Below, one piece after another: positions 56,300 through 64,000 of a stretch of 64,000 nucleotides of DNA; positions within the stretch are counted from its first letter, which is position 1, and every line of letters begins with the position of its first letter. Made by a program: the position numbers and the translations under genes. The notes beneath the pieces are model-generated. The model did not search any database, was not told the DNA's origin, and saw only the letters and a program-made list of their open reading frames with translations. This DNA comes from Lacticaseibacillus hegangensis (GTDB taxonomy: Bacteria > Bacillota > Bacilli > Lactobacillales > Lactobacillaceae), in NCBI RefSeq assembly GCF_003946465.1, contig NZ_RHOL01000008.1:1-64000 (forward strand), written 5' to 3'.

Positions 56300-57331
56300 A
56301 TGATCACAATGGCTTATATAGGCAACGGCAAGGCGACAAACCGCTACCACTTGCCTTTTTCCCAGCAGGTGAAGGACATCCGGGTGAAGACGATTTATGC
56401 GCGGCACGACGACTCACCGTGGGCCAAGCTGCCAGACGTTAAGTACACCACGAACATCAATGACATCTGGGACGACCCGGAGATTCAGCTGGTTGCAATC
56501 ACCACGCCGCCCCAGGTCCATTTTGAGCTCGCCAAAGCCGCTCTGGACCATGGCAAGAACGTTCTGCTGGAAAAGCCGTTCACGGCCACGGCCCACGAGG
56601 CGCGTGAGCTGTTCGACTACGCCAAGCAAAAGGGGCTGCTGCTGGAAGGCTACCAGAACCGCCGCTTCGATTCGGATTTTCTCACGGTGCAAAAAGTGAT
56701 CGAGTCTGGCAAGCTGGGCAAGGTCTATGAAGTCGAGGATAATTTTGACTACTACCGCGCGGCCGCGGTGGAAAAGAGTACAGGGTATTCGCGGTTGGGC
56801 AGTTTCCTGTACGGCCACGCCGTGCACACGATGGATCAGGTGCTGTCCTACTGGGGTACGCCGGTCAGCGTCGACTACGATGTGCGCCAGCTGCTGGGGC
56901 CGGATCACATGGCCGATTATTTCGACATCGGCATGCACTACCCGAACAGCCTGAAGGTGTCGGTCAAGTCGAGCTTCTTCCGCCTGAATTACCGCCCGTC
57001 GTTTGTGGTGTACGGCACCCGCGGCCGCTTTCTGAAGCAAGAAACTGACCAGCAGGAAGCCATGATGAAAAAGTTCTACATGCCGGGGCCTGACCACCCC
57101 GACTTCGGTGTCGACCGGCCGGATCAGTACGGCACGTTGTCCTACCTCGACGACGCGGGTCAGTACCACGAGGAAAAGGTCGTGTCCGAAGTTGGCGGCT
57201 ACCAGAAGTATTACGAAGCGCTGGCCGACACCTTGGAAAATGGTGCCGCACCGGTGGTCACACCGGAGCAGACGGTCACGCTGATGACGCTGCTGGAACA
57301 AGGCGCCGAGCAGATTGAGGCGACGTTGTAG
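56300..57331 (+). CDS. Gfo/Idh/MocA family oxidoreductase, copy B
   Basis: A 343-aa dehydrogenase: MAYIGNGKATNRYHLPFSQQ (Rossmann start), LVAITTPPQVHFELAKAAL, GKNVLLEKPFTATAHEA (EKP), FLYGHAVHTMDQVLSYWGTP (active-site His). The C-terminal domain ends in LMTLLEQGAEQIEATL. It is collinear with copy A along its length but in GC-rich codons typical of the window. ATG 56300 has GGGAGGTAATACG ahead. It is a sugar or polyol dehydrogenase of unknown substrate, and a terminator follows. Confidence 0.9.
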   Translation: MITMAYIGNGKATNRYHLPFSQQVKDIRVKTIYARHDDSPWAKLPDVKYTTNINDIWDDPEIQLVAITTPPQVHFELAKAALDHGKNVLLEKPFTATAHEARELFDYAKQKGLLLEGYQNRRFDSDFLTVQKVIESGKLGKVYEVEDNFDYYRAAAVEKSTGYSRLGSFLYGHAVHTMDQVLSYWGTPVSVDYDVRQLLGPDHMADYFDIGMHYPNSLKVSVKSSFFRLNYRPSFVVYGTRGRFLKQETDQQEAMMKKFYMPGPDHPDFGVDRPDQYGTLSYLDDAGQYHEEKVVSEVGGYQKYYEALADTLENGAAPVVTPEQTVTLMTLLEQGAEQIEATL

Positions 57332-57336
57332 GAGAG

Positions 57337-57360
57337 GTCCCGCCGAGGCGGGGCTTTTTT
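57337..57360 (+). terminator. Terminator after oxidoreductase copy B
   Basis: GTCCCGCC-GA-GGCGGGGC hairpin followed by six T. Confidence 0.85.
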
Positions 57361-57403
57361 CGTGCAGTGCGTGGGCGACCCAAGTGTTACTGAGAAAAAA
57401 TCT

Positions 57404-57442
57404 AGAAAGCGCTTGCACAAGCTGTCATTCATCTGTTAAACT
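57404..57442 (+). promoter_or_regulatory. Promoter of the candidate sRNA with overlapping cre-like box
   Basis: A -35 TTGCAC (57413-57418) and extended -10 TGTTAAACT (57434-57442) with 18-bp spacing. AGAAAGCGCTTGCA (57404-57417) has the AAGCGCTT core and fits cre at all but two positions. It overlaps the -35, the geometry of CcpA repression. Confidence 0.65.
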
Positions 57443-57448
57443 ATATTT

Positions 57449-57566
57449 ATGCAAGACATAAGCAACCTCCAATAAGAGACACCAGTTCCAAGCGTCCTTT
57501 CTTACCATCTTTTCCTCCTCCTATTAGGAAAGATAGCGAAGCAGCGGGTAACCGTTGCTTTTTTGT
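57449..57566 (+). ncRNA. Candidate small RNA with anti-Shine-Dalgarno loops
   Basis: A transcript of about 115 nt expected from the upstream promoter to an intrinsic terminator. It has a single-stranded ACCTCC at 57465-57470. A hairpin follows, with stem ATCTTT-TCCT/AGGAAAGAT (57507-57534) and loop CCTCCTATT, which is complementary to GGAGG ribosome sites. The terminator stem AAGCAGCGG/CCGTTGCTT (57539-57560) has a GTAA tetraloop and a T tract. No frame longer than eight codons fits. This architecture, C-rich motifs displayed in loops, is that of Firmicute sRNAs such as RsaE/RoxS and RsaI. Existence and targets are inferred. Confidence 0.6.
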
Positions 57567-57573
57567 TTTGCAA

Positions 57574-57606
57574 TCAAAAAGCGTCACCCTCAGGTCGGGA
57601 TGACGC
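57574..57606 (-). terminator. Terminator of gshA
   Basis: GCGTCA (57581-57586) and TGACGC (57601-57606) with an inner CCC/GGG stem; on the minus strand it is followed by TTTTTG. Confidence 0.8.
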
Positions 57607-57631
57607 ATGCATTAGTTCATGGCGTTTGAAG

Positions 57632-58849
57632 TTAGAAAAACATGGCGCACGCATCAGCGGCGGCGGGGTCGTCAATCTTGGCGAGCTGCTGCCAAACGGT
57701 GTAGCTCAGACTGGCGCGCGTGTCGATGCTGGCGTCCAGGTAGTGCGCAATGGCGTGTTGATACGCTGCCGGGAAGTGGTTATAACGGGCGAAATCGCAC
57801 AGCCGCGATAGAAGGCCAATTGCCCGTTCCTGACAGATCGAGTTGTCTCGCGGGTCCTCCAGCGCAATCTGATCGTTGAGGAGTCGCGACTCAGCCAGGC
57901 GAGCTTCGAACTCGTCGGCCTCGAGGAGCGGCTGAGTGGCGAAAAGGAGGGCCAGGCTTTGGACGAGCCGCAGCTGATCCGCGGTGACGCCCGTGGCGGT
58001 GTTGGGATTCAGGTCGAAGCCGCGCAGTTCGAGGTGGGAGACGCCTTCGGTCAGCAGCGCGCGCGGATCCTTTCCCTTTCTGCTCTTCAGCCGCACTGGT
58101 TCGTAGTATTGGCCTGGCGCCAGCAGCTCGCCCTTCTCGAGTGCCTCTTCGATGCGAGCAACGTAGCCAGGGACCGAATTGTAGTCACCGTGAATGTTGG
58201 TCGGGAACCCCAGTGGACTGCTACGGAGGCTGCGGACCGGGTGCGCTGGCGCATCACCTGGGAAATATCCGGCAAACGCCAGCGGGGTCGCGCCGAAGAG
58301 ATACGTGAACAGCCAGCGGTGGAGCATGAAGTATTGCGCCAGGTGCACGTACAGGTCATCGGTCGTCGCAAAGTCCGTCAGGCGAAGCAGTTCTACCAGC
58401 GCCTGCTCGCTGAAGCTGAGGTTGACATGGATGCCAGTGTTGAGAATGCGGCGCAGGTCATAGATGTGACTGAGGCGCTCGCGATAGTCATAAGTCTCTG
58501 CCGGTTGCCTGGAGATATGCTTTTGCGCCAGCATCTCTGACAGAGGTGGGGGGCAACTGTAAGGCCAGAGCCGTTCGTCTGGTGCCAGGTGGCTCGCGGC
58601 TGCGCGAATAATCTGGTCTCCGTGCGCGAGGTTTTTGTCGACGACGGGTTCGACCGGCAGCGGGAACTCGATCTGCGCATTGAAGAATTCGTGCTCAACA
58701 AAATCGCGCATGTCTGCGCTGAAGTTGGTGGGGAACGGTCGCTCGCTCAGCCGGTTTTGCGGATCGACACGGACCTTCTCCACCTCGATGCCAAGGTTCG
58801 TGTGGCGCGCCACGATCTCGTCAAGAGTAATCTTGCTTGCAGCTTGCAT
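57632..58849 (-). CDS. gshA: Glutamate-cysteine ligase
   Basis: A 405-aa enzyme resembling the GshA-type domain: LGIEVEKVRVDPQNRLSERPFPTNFS, then HEFFNAQIEFPLPVEPVVDK (in place of TDFSESQLELIT-PV), HGDYNSVPGYVARIEEALEKG and EGVSHLELRGFDLNP, the ELR-x-D-x-NP signature of glutamate-cysteine ligases. It makes gamma-glutamylcysteine, the first step to glutathione. The ATP-grasp half of bifunctional GshF is absent. ATG 58849 is used; TTG 58855 is nearer to the GAGGTGG site and is possible. Single-gene unit with its own terminator. Confidence 0.83.
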   Translation of the reverse strand: MQAASKITLDEIVARHTNLGIEVEKVRVDPQNRLSERPFPTNFSADMRDFVEHEFFNAQIEFPLPVEPVVDKNLAHGDQIIRAAASHLAPDERLWPYSCPPPLSEMLAQKHISRQPAETYDYRERLSHIYDLRRILNTGIHVNLSFSEQALVELLRLTDFATTDDLYVHLAQYFMLHRWLFTYLFGATPLAFAGYFPGDAPAHPVRSLRSSPLGFPTNIHGDYNSVPGYVARIEEALEKGELLAPGQYYEPVRLKSRKGKDPRALLTEGVSHLELRGFDLNPNTATGVTADQLRLVQSLALLFATQPLLEADEFEARLAESRLLNDQIALEDPRDNSICQERAIGLLSRLCDFARYNHFPAAYQHAIAHYLDASIDTRASLSYTVWQQLAKIDDPAAADACAMFF

Positions 58850-59223
58850 AGTCAATTCAACCACCTCGCTCAGTCGGTGACAGTCGCGTTGCCTGTATAA
58901 ATCGACTATATACCCATGGCAATGGGTGCTTCAAAAGATACGACTCTAGAAGAAAGTCTGACTCTTGAGAAATCATCGTATCAGAAGCTAATGGACGAGT
59001 GCCGGAATACTATTGCAGGATGATAGTGTCTAGTTATTCAGTTGTAAGTTGTAATTGTCGCACACCTAGTCCGTTATCCTCTGTGAGCTATAAAGAATAT
59101 TCTTGTTTCGAGTCAGAGCCAGTACCTCCGATTATTGACACTGGTAGTGTGTGGCATACGATGAGTCTTCAACTGAAGCGACGTCTTGCTTATCATTCTC
59201 CTCTTTAAGGGCGTGTGTAAAAG
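58850..59223. other. Intergenic region upstream of the phage remnant
   Basis: A 370-bp AT-rich stretch. Short frames are present but none has a ribosome site or recognisable product. It may contain more degraded phage DNA; the gshA promoter (minus strand) must lie at its left end. Confidence 0.4.
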
Positions 59224-59536
59224 TTGCAATTAAAACCAGGGGGTTCAAGTCGTAACAGTGGGCCAAATCGGGGCTCCTATAATGGTCTAGTAATACTTGC
59301 TTCAGGGATCCGGCTAATCTCGTGGTTGGCAGTACTCACTAGTGCGTTGATCATTACCTACTTTGGGCTTAATTCGAACTCATTTACATCTTGGGCGATT
59401 GTTGACTTAATCTTGGTCGAAGCGTTCGCCGATCCGTATGTGATCGGAACTGCTCTGGTAGCCCACTACGGCTGGCTGGTTAATCCAACTTCGCTGGGAG
59501 CAAAGGATAGCGACGTAGTAAAGAAAAGGAGACTAA
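59224..59536 (+). pseudogene. Degenerate phage holin
   Basis: A frame with two hydrophobic segments (LISWLAVLTSALIITYFGL and a second near VIGTALVAHYGWLV) ends in NPTSLGAKDSDVVKK, resembling the D-P-T-T-x-G-x-x-D-S tail of phi-LC3-type holins. The N-terminus is scrambled. The natural ending AAGAAAGGAGACTAA appears to carry an extra A, shifting the stop and reading on to 59601. It lies immediately before the endolysin remnant, the usual holin-lysin order. Confidence 0.5.
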
Positions 59537-59545
59537 GTAATCGCA

Positions 59546-60405
59546 GTGTCAATCAACATTTCGTTAGCAACCAATGCGAACACAGAGAAGACGATTGGTA
59601 AGGTTATCGTGTGCTCTTACACTCAACCGATGACATCGAGGTGACAGCCAAGAGTATGGCAACCTATGAGTACTGGGTTTGGCGTGGCACGCAGATTTTT
59701 GTGCATTTTGGTGTCGATGATTTGGGTGCCTACCAGGTTAGGACCCCAGGTTATATCGCAAGGGGAGCCGATAACATTAACCAATATGTGCCTGCTCAGT
59801 TGGAACTCTGTGATTCCTCTGATTGCGACCATGCTATGAGGGCACACTGGAGCTGGATTGAACTAGCAGTCACAACGGCTGACAAGTTTGGCTTCTCTCG
59901 CATCCTCGACGATGATAACAAGAGGGCAGGTACGATACCCACCGGTGGGTATCTCGTACCTACGGCGGTTCCTATCATGGTGGTCAATATTCGTGGTTGA
60001 CTAAGCTTGGCAACAGTGAGGCTCAACTTGCAGTCGACCTGAAGGCTGGTAGGGCAAGTGCCATTGTTATATCCAAACAAGCTACAAAGCCGGAAGCCAA
60101 ACCAGCATCGAGCGGTATTGCGGTTGATGGTTACTGGAGAAAAGGCGCCACAACTCGTCTTCATCAAGTCTATGGTTCCTATGTCGATGGCGTTGTGTCG
60201 AACCAGTGGAACTGGAAAATTCAGGCTTAACCTCTGGTTGGCAGTTTGTAACCCCTGCGTCCAAGGTAAGGGGTATTATCCTGATCTCGAAGATGCAAGG
60301 AGGTGGCGACAGCAAGTGGGAACTGAAACCATTAAGCGTTGGCAGCGTATTGCCGCCACACCTGTAGATGGGAAGATTCGCCCCGGGCGGTTCATTGCTC
60401 GTTAA
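59546..60405 (+). pseudogene. Frameshifted phage endolysin (amidase with cell-wall-binding repeats)
   Basis: Pieces of one endolysin are spread over three frames. SINISLATNANTEKTIGKVI starts at 59546. After a shift comes LLHSTDDIEVTAKSMATYEY, with VYQV-type GAYQVRTPGYIARGADNINQ and PAQLELCDSSDCDHAMRAH, an Amidase_2 domain. After another shift comes YHGGQYSWLTKLGNSEAQLA then VDGYWRKGATTRLHQVYGSY and, after a third, VGTETIKRWQRIAATPVDGK, both peptidoglycan-binding repeats. It ends at 60405. With at least three shifts it cannot make a working lysin. Confidence 0.75.
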
Positions 60406-60703
60406 GTATATGCCGCATTGTGTGAATGCGGGCAAGAAAGTGCTCTAAGAATAAACGAAGCCTAGGTCGCAGAAGAGTGGCGGTTTTGTTGTGCCTCCTT
60501 GATTTGTTGAAACTGGCAAAGAATACAAAGAAATTAAAATGGTTTACCCAAGTGCATGAGCAAAGATCATGCAGTGAATATGAATGTTGCAATCAAACAG
60601 GGAATGTGGCAATTATAAGGGGGAAATTAAGCGCTTACATAGTTCCAATCCAGATATACTACTTATGAACATGTTCACAATCAAAATTTAGGGAGGCAAT
60701 CTA
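60406..60703 (+). promoter_or_regulatory. Regulatory region of the terminal sugar operon
   Basis: Contains a cre-like box ATTAAGCGCTTACA (60626-60639), a -10 TATACT (60655-60660) and directly after it the perfect palindrome TGAACATGTTCA (60666-60677), which is a good place for a pathway-specific regulator. The ribosome site GGGAGGC (60690) serves the next gene. No gene is recognised between 60406 and 60625. Confidence 0.55.
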
Positions 60704-61648
60704 ATGAATTGGGGCATTATGGGACTTGGTCATATCGCACACGATTTTGCAACGCAGATGAATAAAACTCGGCCAATATACGGCGTAGCCGGACGGACGG
60801 CAGAAGAAGCGGAACAGTTTGGAAAGGAATTTCAAGTATTACATAAGTACTCTAGTTACGAGGAGATGGTTAGCGATCCAGACATTGACATCATCTACGT
60901 GGCTACTGTAAATTCCCAGCATTTAAAAGACATCAAGATGAGCCTTGAGGCGGGTAAACACGTCATGTGCGAGAAGGCCATCTGGGGTGACTACGAGGAA
61001 ATCAAGGCTATGTACGACTTAGCTCACAGCAAAGGACTTATCTTAGCTGAGGCAATGACAATCTATCACATGCCGCTCTTTGGCAAGATTCGCGATCTGA
61101 TCTCCGACGGCAAGCTAGGAAAGATTAAAATGATTCAAGTAGATCTTGGTTCGCTAAAAGACGACAATCCAAATAACCGTTTTTTCTCGAAAGAGCTCGG
61201 TGGTGGCGCAATGCTGGACATTGGGACATACGTTCTGTCTTTTGTGCGACACTTTACAAGTGGGAAGCTAAACGATCCTGTATATGTTATGAGGAAGTAC
61301 CCTACTGGAGTTGATGAGATGTGGTCGATCTCCTTTGATACAGAATCAGGAGTTATTGCCAATACTAATATGACATTTCGCGCAAAGCTTCCTAAGCGAG
61401 CTGTAATTACTGGCGATAAGGCATACGTTGAAGTCTACAATTACGTGCGTGCGGAGACTGCAAAGATTGTATATCCTGACTTCTCTTCAGAGAATATTTC
61501 TGCGGGCGAGACGGAGCGGGCGTTGTCTTATGAGATCGAAGACTTTGAGGCGACCGTAAACAATCCTGCACTTGGTCTCGATTATGCTCAGCAGACTCTT
61601 GATGTGGTAGGTGTCATGGACAAACTTCTGAAGGCTGAGAATATATAG
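60704..61648 (+). CDS. Gfo/Idh/MocA family oxidoreductase, copy C
   Basis: A 314-aa dehydrogenase: WGIMGLGHIAHDFATQMNK (GxGxIA loop), IIYVATVNSQHLKDIKMSLE, GKHVMCEKAIWGDYEE (EKP motif changed to EKA), GGGAMLDIGTYVLSFVRHF (conserved D-x-G-x-Y/H site). It is closer to the DhdD/trans-dihydrodiol and xylose dehydrogenase-like branch than copies A and B. Start ATG 60704 with GGGAGGC ahead. It is the first gene of an AT-rich operon followed by a PRD activator and EIIA, so a sugar or sugar-acid substrate brought by a PTS is likely. Confidence 0.9.
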   Translation: MNWGIMGLGHIAHDFATQMNKTRPIYGVAGRTAEEAEQFGKEFQVLHKYSSYEEMVSDPDIDIIYVATVNSQHLKDIKMSLEAGKHVMCEKAIWGDYEEIKAMYDLAHSKGLILAEAMTIYHMPLFGKIRDLISDGKLGKIKMIQVDLGSLKDDNPNNRFFSKELGGGAMLDIGTYVLSFVRHFTSGKLNDPVYVMRKYPTGVDEMWSISFDTESGVIANTNMTFRAKLPKRAVITGDKAYVEVYNYVRAETAKIVYPDFSSENISAGETERALSYEIEDFEATVNNPALGLDYAQQTLDVVGVMDKLLKAENI

Positions 61649-61665
61649 ACATGAGGGGGTCCGTC

Positions 61666-63594
61666 ATGAGTAAGAATCTAGACCAAGACATACTTCGAAT
61701 ACTTATGCGGACGGACGCCTATCTGACCTTGAAGAATATCTCGGAGACTTTGAAGGTTTCGAAAAAAACAGTCTGGAATCACATACACTCCTCTCGATTT
61801 CATGATTTACTCGGAGGTCTGAACCTTGAGGCTGAGCCGCGTAAGGGAATCCGCGTAATTGGAGATAATTCAACCAGTCGCTTGCGTGAGATTCTTGCAG
61901 ACGAGGAAGACGTGCTATCCGTTTCTGATAAGGATCGTCTGGAACAAATATTGACATATCTTTGTTTCAGACAGGTGTGCAGTATTTCAGATCTCAGCCA
62001 GCGATTTTTGATGAGCTCCTATGAAATTTGTGGATTAATCTACAAGTCCGACATCTATCTTTTGGAATTAAACCTTCAAATACAAAGTACTCGCGGAGTA
62101 GGAATTAGAATAGCGGGTGCTGAAGAAAAAATTCGCCAACTTTTCGTCAGGCTTGTGTTGAGTCAGACAAAAAGGGTGAAGACTAAACAGCATCAAAATC
62201 CGGATTTTGATGAAGGAATCCTTGAGGTCCTAAAACAGTTCGGCTATGACAAGGAATTTGTTCTAACGAGTTCTATAGTAAAACAAATTGAGCGGAAGGA
62301 TTTTGTAGGCTTCAACGATGAGGGAAGAAAAGAAATAGTCTTGTCTACATTGATTTCCTCGCATCGATCTCAGATGGGGGAAAAAGTAACGGTGCCACCA
62401 CAATCAGTCGAGATTGAAAATCCTCACTATCAGGACTTCGCTAATACTTTGAAGGCCAACTTTAATCTGAAACCTGACGACGTAGGATTTTTGTGGGACA
62501 TTTGTGCAACTCGCGAAATACACACGCCAGATTCGCCGCAGGGAGAAGACATTAATATAGTTGAGACCTCGAAAGCTTTAGTTACGACGTTTTTCGATGT
62601 GGACATTCATGATTCCGAAATTCAATATCTGATCCAAAATCTTGCCTACCATCTTTCCCAAGCAGTACGAAGAAGTCGTCTGGGCATCCAGGTACACAAT
62701 CCAGCTCTTAACGACATTAAAATGCATTACGGACAATTTTACTATATGGCAATGACGGCAGTAGAGGTAATAGAAAAGCGCTACAACATTGCCCTGAACA
62801 ACGACGAGATAGGGTATATAGCGCAGTATATTTGTGTTATCACCCAAATTCTGGCGAGTAAACAGTTCTACAAGGTCGTTCTTGTAAGTGACAACGGCTA
62901 TGCGTTTAATCAGATATTTGTGATGAAGTTAATGAACGCATTTCACAATTTGATGATAGAGAAGACCATTCTAACGAAATCTGTGATTTCCTATGATTTC
63001 TCGCAATGCGATATGATTGTCAGCTTCACACCACTAAAGCTTAAGTCCGAGCAAAGGGCAAAGTATGTGCATGTGAGTGCGGCACTAACGGAAGAGGACC
63101 GCCAAACCATACAACACTTATTGTTCAAAAACCGAAGTGGTCTCGGAACGGATAGTAAAGAGCTGGAAGAAAATGTTGATTTTGAATATCGTGAGGGAAA
63201 TTTTTCGTCGAGAGAAGAGCTCCTGAGACTCAATACCAACGAGCTTTTAGCACGAGGCGTTACTAAGGAGAGGTATCTTCAATCAATCATTAAACGCGAG
63301 TCTAAGGCGAGCACTGCAATAGGGCGTGGTATAGCTATTCCTCATGGTGATAGTAGCTTGGTAAAGATACCGACATTGCTATTTATTAAGAATCGTACGC
63401 CCATAGTATGGGGCGACGAAATGGTAGACACTGTTATCATGCTCGTCTTGAATTTCGACGATACTAAGAACAATAAGCTGTTCTTTAGACGGTTGTACTC
63501 CTGCATTAGCGACTCTTCCTTAATCAGGGGTATTAGAAATCAGCAGAGCATTGAAGTCTTACGTAAGAAATTAATGGAAGGGGAGTCTTCATGA
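61666..63594 (+). CDS. PRD-containing PTS transcriptional activator (BglG/MtlR-like)
   Basis: A 642-aa regulator: N-terminal HTH (residues 8-60: ILRILMRTDAYLTLKNISETLKVSKKTVWNHI), a second HTH/Mga-like region, a PRD (about 280-400: NIVETSKALVTTFFDVDI, YHLSQAVRRSRLGIQVHNPAL, LNNDEIGYIAQYICVI), an EIIB-like domain (about 405-485, KVVLVSDNGYAFNQIFVMKLM, which lacks a clear phospho-Cys) and a C-terminal EIIA type 2 domain (AIGRGIAIPHGDSS with the phospho-His). The second PRD His position appears as Gln in IAQYI. ATG 61666 has GGGGGGTCC ahead. It probably activates its own operon when the PTS sugar is present. Confidence 0.9.
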   Translation: MSKNLDQDILRILMRTDAYLTLKNISETLKVSKKTVWNHIHSSRFHDLLGGLNLEAEPRKGIRVIGDNSTSRLREILADEEDVLSVSDKDRLEQILTYLCFRQVCSISDLSQRFLMSSYEICGLIYKSDIYLLELNLQIQSTRGVGIRIAGAEEKIRQLFVRLVLSQTKRVKTKQHQNPDFDEGILEVLKQFGYDKEFVLTSSIVKQIERKDFVGFNDEGRKEIVLSTLISSHRSQMGEKVTVPPQSVEIENPHYQDFANTLKANFNLKPDDVGFLWDICATREIHTPDSPQGEDINIVETSKALVTTFFDVDIHDSEIQYLIQNLAYHLSQAVRRSRLGIQVHNPALNDIKMHYGQFYYMAMTAVEVIEKRYNIALNNDEIGYIAQYICVITQILASKQFYKVVLVSDNGYAFNQIFVMKLMNAFHNLMIEKTILTKSVISYDFSQCDMIVSFTPLKLKSEQRAKYVHVSAALTEEDRQTIQHLLFKNRSGLGTDSKELEENVDFEYREGNFSSREELLRLNTNELLARGVTKERYLQSIIKRESKASTAIGRGIAIPHGDSSLVKIPTLLFIKNRTPIVWGDEMVDTVIMLVLNFDDTKNNKLFFRRLYSCISDSSLIRGIRNQQSIEVLRKKLMEGESS

Positions 63595-64000
63595 CGAACG
63601 TTATCGATCAGAAACGAGTGTTTATCAATCGGGATTTTCAAACGCGCGGTGAGGCTATTGACTTTCTTGTAGAGAATTTAGTGGAGGAAAATATCGTTTC
63701 GGATAGAAAGACCTTTTTAAGCGCACTCCAAGATCGCGAGATAGAGGTGTCCACCTATATCGGTCACTATGTGGCTATCCCTCACGCAATGAGTAGTGTG
63801 GTTTCCGAACCGACGGTCAGTGTTTTGAGGCTATCGAAGGATATAGACTACAACGCTGACGGCGATCAAGTGCACTTAATTTTCATGCTTGCCATTCCCG
63901 AGAGTGGGGGAAAGGAACACCTAGCTATCCTCAGTCGATTGGCACGCAAACTGATGCACAAAGAAATTCGAGCAAAACTTGAAAATTCGAAAACAGAAAA
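63591..64000 (+). CDS. PTS EIIA, fructose/mannitol type (partial)
   Basis: ATG 63591 overlaps the stop of the PRD regulator (ATGA). The readable 136 codons give TNVIDQKRVFINRDFQTRGE, LQDREIEVSTYIGHYVAIPH with the phospho-accepting His, and VHLIFMLAIPESGGKEHLAI, an EIIA-type 2 (Fru/Mtl) domain. It runs off the right edge almost complete. EIIB and EIIC genes of the same system are expected just beyond the window. Confidence 0.9.
   Translation, partial: MTNVIDQKRVFINRDFQTRGEAIDFLVENLVEENIVSDRKTFLSALQDREIEVSTYIGHYVAIPHAMSSVVSEPTVSVLRLSKDIDYNADGDQVHLIFMLAIPESGGKEHLAILSRLARKLMHKEIRAKLENSKTE

Noticed and set aside
56414-57418. 334-codon minus-strand frame opposite oxidoreductase copy B
   Set aside because: Antisense shadow of a GC-rich gene; low-complexity His/Arg/Val composition and no family resemblance.
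57449-57475. Eight-codon frame (MQDISNLQ) at the 5' end of the candidate sRNA
   Set aside because: It would start at the predicted transcript end with no ribosome site; a leader peptide is unlikely.
58999-59208. 69-codon + strand frame before the holin remnant
   Set aside because: Ser/Tyr-rich without ribosome site or similarity; treated as non-coding or decayed DNA.

Overview
The window looks like chromosomal DNA of a GC-rich member of the Lactobacillaceae (Lacticaseibacillus or a relative). The evidence is a gallate/protocatechuate decarboxylase set close to Lactiplantibacillus plantarum LpdC/LpdB/LpdD, a manganese-centred transport block (MntH, PsaA-type ABC importer, two VIT proteins), a HrtR/HrtB/HrtA-like heme exporter whose operator resembles the Lactococcus one, an LPQTG surface protein, CcpA-type cre boxes and strong GGAGG ribosome binding sites with frequent TTG/GTG starts. 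Two 15-of-16 matches to the ParB site parS (1845 and 31991) suggest the window is fairly close to the replication origin. No rRNA, tRNA, CRISPR array or intact mobile element was seen.

Layout. 0.3-1 kb: an AbrB-type antitoxin with a Doc toxin. 1-12 kb: regulator/enzyme pairs typical of redox and xenobiotic stress: a TipA-like MerR, a quinone oxidoreductase, an OhrR-like MarR with an atypical FAD disulfide reductase-like enzyme, TetR with a nitronate monooxygenase-like protein, an esterase, a MerR divergent from a DFR-like reductase, and an MFS exporter. 12-16 kb: LysR plus lpdC-lpdB-lpdD. 16-20 kb: TetR with a MacB/FtsX-type ABC exporter. 21-27 kb: a MerR regulon in which the regulator gene, a flavodoxin-alcohol dehydrogenase operon and an MFS-HD-SDR operon share 19-bp-spacer promoters with related operators. 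27-31 kb: decapitated SDR and LysR remnants, then TetR and an operon of a resorcylate-decarboxylase-like amidohydrolase, an MBL hydrolase and a SnoaL-like protein. 32-37 kb: an ABC-2 exporter with its TetR, divergent from hrtRBA. 37-39 kb: an unknown 82-aa protein and two DUF805 paralogues. 39-46.5 kb: metal homeostasis (Mn ABC importer, CadD/ArsR, UspA, MntH, two VIT proteins) with a recurring TTAGG-N4-CCTAA operator. 47-52 kb: Nudix, orphan sugar-binding lipoprotein, PanE-like reductase, AzlCD.

52-57 kb: a carbohydrate-related block with a lactose/cellobiose-type PTS EIIC, two paralogous Gfo/Idh/MocA oxidoreductases and an LPQTG protein with a long PEPK repeat. Just after it lies a candidate small RNA (about 57449-57566) with its own promoter, a cre-like box over the -35, a hairpin presenting CCUCCU in its loop, and an intrinsic terminator. 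Next come gshA, a decayed phage holin/endolysin cassette (59.2-60.4 kb) and an AT-richer operon (60.7 kb to the end): a third Gfo/Idh/MocA oxidoreductase, a PRD/EIIB/EIIA activator and a PTS EIIA that runs off the window.

Themes: many one-regulator/one-operon modules whose operators can be read as perfect or near-perfect palindromes in the promoters, phenolic-acid metabolism, metal and heme homeostasis, and several small gene fossils.
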